From: Metellina segmentata
Taxonomy: Eukaryota; Arthropoda; Arachnida; Araneae; Tetragnathidae
Reading direction: 5' to 3'
Assembly: GCA_947359465.1 (NCBI GenBank)
Contig: OX375872.1
Coordinates: 85,695,819-85,759,818 of the forward strand
DNA: 64,000 nt
A program made the translations under genes and the position numbers. Below the pieces are notes generated by a model that worked only from the letters and a program-made list of their open reading frames with translations, had not been told where the DNA came from and ran no database searches. Position 1 is the stretch's first letter, and every line of letters starts with the position of its first letter. Positions 25,801 to 37,800 of this stretch are shown here, piece after piece.

Positions 25801-28800
25801 GGTGTGCGGCCATTCATCATGATGCCTGCCCAGACCATGACACCACTACCACCATAGTGGTCCATTTCCTTGATGCGCGAGGAATGGTATCGGGTCTCAG
25901 GCTCTCTCCATATGAGGGTATGTCAAAAATCAGTGTCCAGGCTGAATCTCGACTCATCTGTGAAGAGCACATTGCTCCACTGAAGTCTGATCCAAGACTG
26001 ATGTTGTGTGCACCATGCTAAATGCACACTCTTGTGTGGTGCTATGATTGGGACTTAAACAGTGGGTCTTTTGGCGTAAAGCCGTCTCATGAAAGCTTTG
26101 TGCAATAGTAATCTGTGAAACTCTGGTTCCAGTGGCAGCTCACGTGAGAGCTGTGAAACTAGTAGTCCTGTGGTCCCGTGCTGAAGATGCCAAATAATTA
26201 TCCTCATTAGTCGTTGTGGTTCTTCGACGACCTTGTCCAGGTCCTCTCAATATGGATCCAGTGTCTTGAAACTGTTTCGACACATTCCAGACGACACTGG
26301 ACATTACATGGAGCTCTAGCCACCTGCACTTGTGATTGCCCTGCCTCCAATCTACTGGCAATTCTCCATCTCATTCCGTCATCCATATGTTTGTGGCTAC
26401 TCATTTTACCTGATAGCTTATACCTACCCAACTCTTTGCCAGAAACACAGCAAATGTCGCCGAGGAGCACACAAATTGCGGAAAATGCCAGTGTGTTTAT
26501 CAACCACTCTGCGGTCAAAGCTCCGTTCACTCACACATATAAGCTTACCTATTCGACACTGGATCTTTGCATTCTTCGGCGTCATAATTACTACCTTTGG
26601 TTCAGTACTTTTTGTGAAAATAAACACTGCAAATTTTCTTAATTTTGAACACAAGTGTATTTGTAATAAAATAATTTTTACGATCCTGTATTCTAATGTT
26701 AACACTTATTGATGTATTAATAAAATTTAAATTTAAGAATTTTATCTTTGAAACTACTATATACTGATTGAACATCTATATTTAAAAAAATGAAAATCAA
26801 TTACAAATCTTAAAATTATGTTACTTAATGTTTACATTATCTTTAAAGCAAAATATTCCTCATACTTGTTTTAATGTGTTTCACTTGCAAATAAAGTAGA
26901 GGGAGTATTATCAACAATATTAAGAGCAACTCAATATTAATTGTATAAATCACAATGTTCATTGAATATACACAGTCCAGTCACATTAATGTGACCACCT
27001 GTCAAAAGCCAGAATAACCACCTTTGGCAGAGCGGACCGCTGCGAGACGTGCAAGAAGAGAGTCGATTAGGTTTCTGAAGGTGTTCACTGGGATGTTGAG
27101 CCATGCCGACTCCAGTGCCGTGGCCAGCTGCGCTAGATTATACGGTTGAGGATCCATGGCAATTGTTGCAGGGTGTTTGCTTTCAGACGTTTCACGCCGT
27201 ATACGGCAACGTCCATCTGTCCGATAGAGCATAAAACGTGATTCATCGGAAAAAGCCACCTGTCGCCACTCTGTGGACGTCCAGTTGCGGTACTGGCATG
27301 CAAATTCCAGCCTTCGTTGCCGATGAACAGCAGTCAGAGGTGCATTAACTAGGCGTCTGCTGCGGAGGCCCATGCGCAGCAACGTTCGCTGAACCGTTGT
27401 TGAGGATACACTCTTGGTAACCCCTTGGTTCATCTGGGCGGTCAGTTGTTCAACAGTTGCACGTCTATTCGCCCGAACGCATCTCCATAGCCTTCGTTCG
27501 TCTCTGTCATCTATAGCCCGTGGTGCACCACATGTGCCACACCACTGATTTTGGATAGTGCCATTTTGCCATACACAGTATACTTTTACCAGGGCGGCAC
27601 ACGAACAGTTCACAAAATTAGCAGTTTCCGAAATGCTTTCACCCTTGGCCCGAAAGCCAATAATCATACCCTTTTGGACGTCGGATAAATCGCTACGTTT
27701 CTGCATTACGCTTGAGATTGAAATGCTTTCCGATGCCCTAGGACATCCTTTATATACACTCCACTGCAATGTGCTGCCACCTGCCTTTTGTGATTGGTTA
27801 TTTCACGTTGACGTCGAAAGTAGGTCTTGGTCACATTAATGTGACTGGACTGTGTATATTCAAACAGGTTTCATAATAATGTGAAACCAAGTTATACTGT
27901 ATTGTCTGTAAAATCTTGAAGTTTAATTAAAGCTTGTAATTGTAGATTCATAATATTTTATTTATGTTAATTTAATGGTTTTTCAGCCCTCCTATTACTA
28001 AAAATACTTTCAAGATTTTTGAGCTTGATGTTCCTGAAGACCTTAGAGAGTAGTAAGTCACCATTTTATTATTTGTTGAAAATTGTTTTTAAAAATGCAT
28101 GTGTATAAATATATTTTTATTTTTAAACAAGACAACTGTGGTGTTAAATATTTTGGATAATCACTCACTAACTTCAAAGAGTGATTGGATATTGATTAGA
28201 GATTGATTTTGATATTAACAATCTGTAAATATTAGCATCCCTTGATAAAAAAAATTATAAATGGCCAAGATATGAAATTTAATATTTGAATCATGGCTAC
28301 TTTAAAAGCATTTTATATAGATTTTTGATGGTATGTGTTATGAATTTTATTTTTTAGTGCCAAAGTTGACTCAGCTCATAAAGAATTCAAGAAAGCAATA
28401 GGAGCAGCAATATGTCGTTATGATGTTACTAAGTATTGTTTAACAATAATTGTAAGTTTTTTTTTTGTTTAAAATTTTTATTCAAGTGTTGTGCATTAAA
28501 CCAGTAACCCACTGTTATCCATTGTCTGAATACAAACCTAAATTTTATCCACAAAGGTTTTCATACTAAAGGATTCCATTTTCAATATACAAATATTGTT
28601 TAAATGGTATTTAAAAAGAATTAATATTTCAAACCTTGAGTGGTTGGAGAATGTTATTTGAAGATAATGATCTTATATTATAGAATTGTTGTTTTTTATC
28701 AACTTTTAATTTCTAATAAGGATTTTTTTATTAATGGACTTGGTCAAGAAAAAAGTGAAAGCTGTATTAAATACATTTTAACCTAGCACCAATCATTCTT

Positions 28801-31800
28801 ACAAATTATTTACCTTCTGGTCTTTACATGCAAGTGACTTTTAGTTTCAATGTTATATGTCACCTTTAGCATGTTGTGTTGCCTCCAGTGCGATGATAAT
28901 TTAAATAAATACTTTTAGTGTTATATTTACTTGAATTGTGCACCAAATTATAATAATTTAAGTACATGAGTCGTGCACAATTTATTGCAGTTAAAAATCC
29001 TCTTTCTCTCATTTCCCTTATTGCCTTTATTTTGTTTAACTAATCGCATTTTAGAGGGACGATAAGGCTGAAAGAAACAATTGCAATAAACTTTCAATCA
29101 CAAACCTTTGCAGCTCCTTATGTTATATCATCAAAGCATCAGTAAACTGCCTTAAAAACACTTCTTAAAAATCTTATATGCTTAGCATGCTTGGAAGATT
29201 AGAAAATAAAACTTGATTGTTGATATTTAGCAAATAATTAAAAATCTGAATTCATTTGTATTTAAGTTAATTAAAAATATTTTCTTGTCAGTTTGGCTTA
29301 AAAAATAAAACTTTTAAAAGGCTAACAGAAGCCACAGTTTAATTTAGGAGCAAATAGTGTTCTAAACGAACAAATAAACTGATGCTTTGCATGTGTTTAA
29401 AATTAAAAGTTTTAAAAAATTGAATTTACCATGAACACAGTTTAACAAATTTATTAACTGATTTATATTTAATGATCTACCTTTTTACTATGTTCAGATT
29501 GTTTCCTTCCTCATAGTTATTAAGTTGTCCAGTTATTGAGTTATTTATAAAATTTATTTAGTTGCAAGTTCATTTTAAGTAATTAAAGCACATAAAATTA
29601 TGAACACTTTGATCGAATTAAACATACCTCATTGATGCTTATTTTAACCCTTAATATGTTGTGAGGTTTTGTGTAAGTTTGTTCTAAATATATATAAATG
29701 GTTGCCTCTATTAACTAGAAGCCCTATGAACTTAAATCAGCTGCACTGTAGCTAATTTTGACTTTTTGAATATCTTAACAATCATTAGGCCCCAGATTCT
29801 TAGGTTTTAACATTTAATTCAATTCTCTATTTCAAATCTGTTAACATATTTCTATGATTTGAGATGCCCTGAAAATATATGCAGGTTTTTATGGGGCGCC
29901 TAAAAAGGGTTTGTGACGTTACAAAAAGCCATAATTGGCTTTAGTGTACATCCTATAATGATTTGAAATCTAAAAACCTTTAAAATATTTTCACTTAAAA
30001 TGCATTTTCAGTACACTTTTATTCAAATGAAGTTACAATTCATCATTTCAAACAGCAAAATTTATCAAACTGCAGTTGTGTGAGGTTTTGCATATAAAAG
30101 CTACTAAACATGATTTTAAATTAATAATTGGTAACTTACAAGTAAAAAAAAATACCCAATCTATTTGGGGAAATATTTTTTTTCTTCTATTGTATTTGTT
30201 AAACACAACTGCTAGAAATAAGACTGGTACTGTTATGTGGTTTGTTGTAATCAGGGATAACATTACAAATTTAGCCTAACAAAATAAAGAAGCTTATTTT
30301 TATTAGGAATTGTATATCAATAAATATATAGATTACTAATATTAGTATCATTACCGTGTTTAGATGTTTGAGACTTTTTTTGAAGGAAGTTAGATCATGA
30401 TTTTCTGTTTTCATAATTGGAAGTTTCTAAAAATTATATGCAAAATGAACACCTCGTGATTTTGATTTTTTTTTATTGTATCATATCGTGCTGGGTAGTC
30501 AAATGTCTCACCTGAATTGTGTTGCCCTTTTAGAGAAAGTCTAAATGTTGGAAATTTATTTTTCATTCTTAATCTTTGACCTGTGCGATAGATCTCATGC
30601 AGGGTTAACACGGTCCTTGAAAGTCCTTGAATTTTTTTTCTGAACTAGAAGCCCTTGAAAATCCCGGAATTTGATAAAAATTCCTTGAAAGTACTTGATT
30701 TTTATTTGACTTGTACGTAATTTTATAATTTCATCTTGATTTGGAACTTGTCCAAACTAGTTTCCTTCATGACAGGAGCGTCATTCTGAATAAAACTGGT
30801 GTTACACGCTTTGACACCATGTGATATATAACAGACCAGCCACGCTTGAAGGCATGGGAGAAGGTCATAAACCATGTTTCATTGTCATTGTAACGTCCCA
30901 TTGCTCTTTTGCACATGGGTCAAGTGTGACCACTGCTCGCAAACCCCCGGTGATTGTTAAGAATTCCCATTTGGTTTGCTTAGCAAACCAACACCACATG
31001 CAACGGCGTGATGTCATTGTCATATGTGGCCAAATTGGAATTGTGAAAAGATCCAATCAGCATGACGTTACAATCTCTTCCGAAAATATAAATAGTTAAT
31101 TGAAAAATTATTTATTTAAAGAAAATCAAATGAATAAGGTAGCGATAAATTGTAAAATTTTCCTTGCCCATGACAGTTCTTTTCGTGGTGTCAAGTGTGA
31201 CCACTGTTCACCTACTCTTGCCAACCCCAGTGATTGCTACACATTCCCATTTAATTGTGAAGAGATCCAATAGGCTTGACGTCACAATCTCTTACGAAAA
31301 CATAAAAGCTATTCAATTGAAAAGTTATTTTTTAAAAGAAAATCTAAGGTATGGAACTAATGTAAATTTTCCCGCAGATTTTTAATCCATTGAAATTTTT
31401 ATTCTATCTTTTACGATCACTGAGATAAAAAAACAATAACCCCCGGTGATTGCTACACAATTCCAAAAACGTTCGCAATAGCCCGTTCTGTTGGTTTGAC
31501 ATTAATTAAATACCTACCAAAAACAATCTATGTTTTCGAAAGAACTCCTTAAATACTCCTTAATTTTCATATTCAAAATTCGGTATGAACCCTGTAATAA
31601 TGCAAAAATAAAATTTATTTCCTTGTATGGCAAAAATGTTTCTCAAGAGAAGCCAATCGTGAAGGTCGACTCCCCCCATAAATGAGGTATATGAAGTTAT
31701 AGCATGAAGTTGATTCACTTTCACGTTTTCCTTTTTTTTCTCCATTCCATCTTTGTGCTGAAGAAAGTGGCAATTTTGTATCCAAATTAGTGGCCAAAGA

Positions 31801-34800
31801 AATACACTTATTGTCTTTCCATTTAACTACACAAGAGTTTCATTAGTTTGTCAAATTTATTATCATAAAATCCTCTATCTTTTCCCTCTCATTTTCACTT
31901 TCTTATCCATTATTAGGCTTTTTGCAGTACGATTTTCTCGTATTGTTCCACTAGCTCTGAACTGCATTTCTTTCAGTTTTTTAGTAATGCATGACTAGTG
32001 AAGAACTTGTCAAAATAAACAAAATGGCTCTTTGGATCTTCAACAATTGATAGTAAATTTAACAGCACTTTTGTACCGAAAGGGAGTTGATCAGATTCAG
32101 AAGTATTTGATTCTTATCCACAGTAAAGCGTAAAGTTGTAACAGTAACCAACATTTCTGCACAGAGACCAGAGTTTATACCCAAATCTTAATAGGTTTAA
32201 AGATCTTATAAACTGTTTCAGTTAATGATGACCATAATACCAGACGATCATTTCGTCAACAGACAAATTTTCATGAAAAATTCTCCACTTCTGAAAATTT
32301 GTGAAAAGCTTTTCTATCAAGGGGCGTATTTTAAACGATTTATCATGTTTGTTATATTGATGTAATTTATTACCTTGGAAATGTAAAAATCTCTTAAATG
32401 AGTTCTTGGTATAAATTTTTAGTCATAGCATTCGTCACTGTTGTTACTCCTAAATCATCTGCTTCTGCCCAGTAGGCTCGTTTACTAGGTAAAGTATGAT
32501 AACCCGAAACTATCAGAAATCCTATGTAGGTTTTTATTTTATCTTTAGTCACATTATAATTCAATTTATTTTTTACTTCATGAGCATATCAATTAGTTTC
32601 CTCTACAATCATATTAACACTTTCAATGAAAAAACTTTCAAATGGCTCAACTGGACTCATTAGTTTCCTCTGTCAATATATCAGAATTTCTCTTAGAAGA
32701 ATTTTCCAAGTGTATAAGCCGGGTTTTCATTTGTCCTCTCAACTGATATTTCTCTTTTATGTTTACGAAAATTATATTCTTTTTTTATCTAAAATAATAG
32801 TCATATATATGCACTATCTATCAATAAGTATTTGGCCACCTGTGATACAAAAAAAATTATTCATATTCCATAGTTGGTAAGAGACTATGAAAGGCTAGTG
32901 AAGAATAATAATCATCATTATCATCTGGTATTGTAATCTAATGTACCTGCAACATCTGATACAACTGGAGTATCCAATTTATCATAATCAAATTGCTCTT
33001 CATCAGTTAGATCATCTACATCCAGAGGCATTGATATAATATGCTTTAATTTCTTCAGAAAAAATATAAACAGTTGCATCTTCTAAGCTTTTAAAATATT
33101 GTATTTCTCTTCTGTTTTCATTTATAATTTATCTGCAAAAAATGTAAGAAACACTTTAGAAACAAATCTAAATGGTGAATAAGAATTGTACTCAAACGCC
33201 CAGCGTCAGGGATAGGCGGATAAGATTTCCGGCTTATTATGGATATATTAACAGCAATAAATATTAAACATGCTAACTGTATAACATGGACTATCTAGAT
33301 TATATGTATACCAAAGTGAAAGAAATTGCCTCATCAATCCAGTGCGATACTGTAGTATGAAGGAAACACAACGCCATTACATAAAAAACGAGGAAGTAAT
33401 ACTGCATTTTTCACGCCCAATTCTTTTTCATTCCAAATAAAACACATTATGACATTGTATGGTGCTTCCCTCTATAAGACCAATTTGTAAATAAAAGGAT
33501 AATTTTTAATTCAATGATAAAAATGGCCATTTTTTACAGCATCATCAAATGAGGACACTGGGTGCTAGTGGGTTAACGATCCCAATTTTACAAAAAAGAA
33601 CTAAACAATGCCAGTCAAAAAAAATGTTTTATTTGTTTTGCTTCTCTTCACTCTAATTGTTTGTGTGCAGGAAATGATGAATCTGTGATCTCAAGTTATA
33701 ATTTAAAAAATATTTATTTAAAGAAAATCATATTTTTAGGTACCTAATGTAATGTAAAATTTTCTGCAGATTTCAAATTCGTTGCAATTTATGCTCTATC
33801 TTTAAAATCTAAAAAAAAAAACTTTGTAACTCCAGTTAAAACTTTATTTGTTTTGTTCGTCCGCTGAAATCGTTGCTTCTAAAATGAAACGGAAAATTAA
33901 TAAATTTAGAATCTCATCTCTTTATGCTGTTGCCATTCTAAGGAAAACAATAATATTGAATGACAATAAATTGATTTGAAAATATTCTGGATTCAATTTT
34001 AAAATTCTGGCACGATAGAAAAATTGCAAAATTGAAACCTTTGTGGAGTGTTATGTCTGGCATAACTGTCTGAAGTTCAAATAAATTTTGTTTATAGCCA
34101 ATTTAGTGCAACCTATGGATGGTTTTTCTGTTTCTCAATTGTCCTTAGTTGCTTTACAGGGGCTAATTAAACATTACATGAAATGATAGGGAACTTTGAT
34201 ATGTAATGTATTCTGCTAAATAAGCTGATATAGTATGTCATTCTCTTTGTGAAATAAAGTTTTCATTGGTCTCACTGTTTTGCTCTTCTAGGCTAAATCT
34301 GATACTACTAAAAAACGTGCCAGCATGTTGTGTGAAATGCATTTTAGGAATTTGCGGCAAAAAGTACTTTTGTTGAGCAGGACTGAAGAAGCAGCACGCC
34401 AGTTGGAAGTAATATACTCATAGTACCTTAAAATAATCATAACTTTTTTTCTTGTGATTATGTTCATATTCCAGTAGTTTGTTAATGCATTTACTTTGTT
34501 CTATATTAGTGCTTGGTGACTATTGTTTTGCTGTTTTAATGAAGTTATGCATATCAGATATTGTTTATCCTCATATTTTAAATCTTGGTATGTAATAAAA
34601 TATTTTAATGTCTTGTTAGAAATGTAATGTCATGCTTCAATACTTTTCTCTTTGCTAGGTATTGCTTGTAACATTCTCTTTGAATTTTTAGCATCAGACT
34701 ATAGTTGAGAATTAAAGCTTAATTAATTCTTAAGTAATATATTTTCTTTTCTGTTTCATTTGTTTCAAGGTTGAATTCCTTGTTTTGTTAATGATACTTT

Positions 34801-37800
34801 TATTATACTGCTTTAATGATTTTGTATATCTTTAGTAATTCCAGTTTGGATTAAATTTGTATGTTGTAGTATAAATTAATTATTGTGTAAGATGAAAACT
34901 ACTAAGTGCATTTGACCTCAAAAAAGGAATGTTAATTAGCATTAAAAAATTTCATTTTTTTTAATTCATAGAATACCAGACTAAATTCATCTTCTGGTCA
35001 TGTAGAAGAATTTCAAGTTAGAGAAGATTTGATGGGTCTTGCAATTGGAGCTCATGGTGCCAACATTCAAAATGCCAGAAAACTAGAAGGTGTTACAGGA
35101 ATTGATTTAGAAGAGTCTACCTGCACTTTTAAAATTTATGGTGATGTGAGTAATTTTATGCCAGTTTGTTGAGATCAAAATTAGCTTTCACTACCATCTC
35201 AATAGTTTTTTTTTTAAACTTTCCTCCGAGTTAGAGTCCTATGCTTTCTTTAAGGTGCCTGCCTACGTTCGGAGACCTTTTTTTTTTTAATATTTCAAAA
35301 ATTGACTTGTTATGTGCATTATACTATCAAATACATCTAAAAACTATGAATAATATATTAAATAGCTATATATGTTTTTTTAATTTTCATTTTTTGCTAA
35401 AAATAAACAAAAAACTCAATAAATTAACAACTAAGCAAAACAACAAATTCAAATTAAGATATTCTATTTTTGTAAATTGTACTGTGTTATCAAAACCCTC
35501 TTCTGGGATATCTACCCATTTTATAACTGAAACTTTGTATTAAAAATATTTATGCAATTAAACCTTTCGACATAGAAAAAAAATCTTAAAAAATGATTAC
35601 AACTCTATACTTATGTAATCAAAAAGCTAAAAAATAATGAATAAACAATTAAAATAAAGGTAGGTACCTGAATTGAACCCTTTACAATATTCTACCAAAG
35701 TTTTAAATTATTTGAAGCATAATGTTATGATGTTGTGCGGAAGAGCAAAATGTAAAAAATCTGATTTTGAGAAAAAGCATAAAATAAAAAAAAAATTCTA
35801 CACTTACACATTAGTTGAAAAACCTGACATTAAATAGATCCTGATTTGTAAAGGTCACCTTTTTAGTCATTGAAAACTGATGTTTTTTTCTTCCGAATGG
35901 CTTTTAAAAGTTTCCTGCACTTCCTTGCAACAAGGGTGGAATGATTCTTCGAATCCGCAAGCCGTCCAAGTGTCTATAGCCTTCTACTGTAAAACACCCA
36001 GGATTTGTCAAATTAAGCCTATTGAAAACATTTAAGCAACCTTTAAAACCATCGTTAAATTGAATTATGGCATCATAGGCTACTATCTTGACAGTTTTGA
36101 GGCTGACAAACACCTCTTTTGGCACTCGTGGACGTTTTGAGTTTTGCCGTGGAGACATTTCTCGAACAAATCTTACTAAAAAAACTTAATTAAACAATTA
36201 CTTAACCTATTTTTTTAAATATTCAATGTGATCGTACAAATTTTAATATTCTATGCTTGCTTTTCGTCCTACTTCCGTTAGCAGAACACTACTTAAGTTT
36301 TGAAAATCTGTCAACATACTAATATTAAAAGTTCAGAAACTAGAGTTCTAAGTAAGATAGAAACAAAATTTAAACTGATTTGGAAAGCTAAGAAACTATA
36401 CTTTCAAAGTTAGGCAAAATTAAAAAATCGTATTTTTCTCCACAAATGCGGTTTTATAGGGGTAGGCAGGCACCTTAAACTTTACTTTTTTTCCCCTAGT
36501 TTTGAAATTATAAACTCTACAGGGATAAAAGTCTTCAGTAAACTTTTGCTTGTTTTATTATTAAAATTTTTTTTTTAATAAAGAGCTAAGAAGATGCCAC
36601 ATTTATGTAAAATCCGCAGACTTTTTCTGACTTTGTGAAACAAGTGTGTCACGCAAGTAAGTTGGACCAATCACGGAAGCACCTTGAGTGTTTCCAGCCG
36701 CAGTCATATAATGTGCTGTATCGGTTAGTAGAAGTGCAAAATAATTTTGCTCAACTTTCAGAGAATTATAGCGTTATCTACAACATATTGAGGACATAAG
36801 ACGAACAACATATCGAGGATCGACACTCGCCACGCAAACTCTGCAAGTTTCCTCCGGATTATCAAGATTGCCAACCAATGTGTTAAAGTACTTCTAGCCA
36901 TTTATTTCACTTTCGTCTGTTAGGATGAACACCTTTTTTCCATGAACTTCTTGTTTGATCCGAAATACTTCAGCATTCGCAAGATAAAACACACGTGATC
37001 AAAAAGTTGATTCAGAGGGCAAAAAATGAAATAGTAATTTCATATTAATTCATCTTAAGCTTAATTTTAAAAAGTTGCAGGTGGTTGAATTTATGCAGAA
37101 AGTTGCATTTATGTTGCGGTTATAACTCACTTACAATACACCCCATGTAGGAGGAATTTTGGTTTTAGTACTTCACATGCAGCATAGAAGGTGTCAAAAA
37201 AGCTTGTTGCCAAGAGTTGCCCTACTGATTTGTTTTTTAAATTTTGTGTTCAAGATTAATATATAATTTTGTACTAGATAAATTTTTCGAATTCAGTAAA
37301 TAGCGTAAACTAGCCACTGCATGGCTAGCCCGCCGTTGCCCATGGTGTAAGGTATTAATCTGGTATAAAATTTTCCGCAGATTTCAAATCCGTTGAAGAT
37401 ATATTAAATTTAAAAATTATTTATTTAAAGATCATATTAGATATCAATCTAAAATAAAATTTTCCGCAGATTTTAAATCCTACTCGGATTTTCAAAAAAA
37501 ACAACTTAACAGTCCCAGTCAATATGTTTTTATTTCTTGCTCTCATTGGCAGAAATGGAATGGGACAGGAAATGTAATCTGTTTGCATTTTCTGCCCTTT
37601 GCATTAAAAAAAGAATTTGGTTTTTTTTTTTTGGAAAGATAAAGTTCCTGTGACGTCACAATCTCTTGTGAAATATAAATGAAAGTCACATGGGTCAAAA
37701 AAGTCCGTTTTCGGAGGTTTCTTCTTTTTTCCAGAAGAAACGTGTTTGAAGAACCAGGTAGAGAATACAACTATTAAATTCAGTTAAAAATTTTCTAGAT

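Noticed and set aside
25408..26021. Plus-strand frames in FMR1/FXR intron 4 that could be alternative exons
   Set aside because: They lie inside the same Tc1-like element on its non-coding strand.
26214..26712. Plus-strand frames of 142 and 126 codons
   Set aside because: They are antisense to the degenerate transposase of the 25193-26657 element and have no homology of their own.
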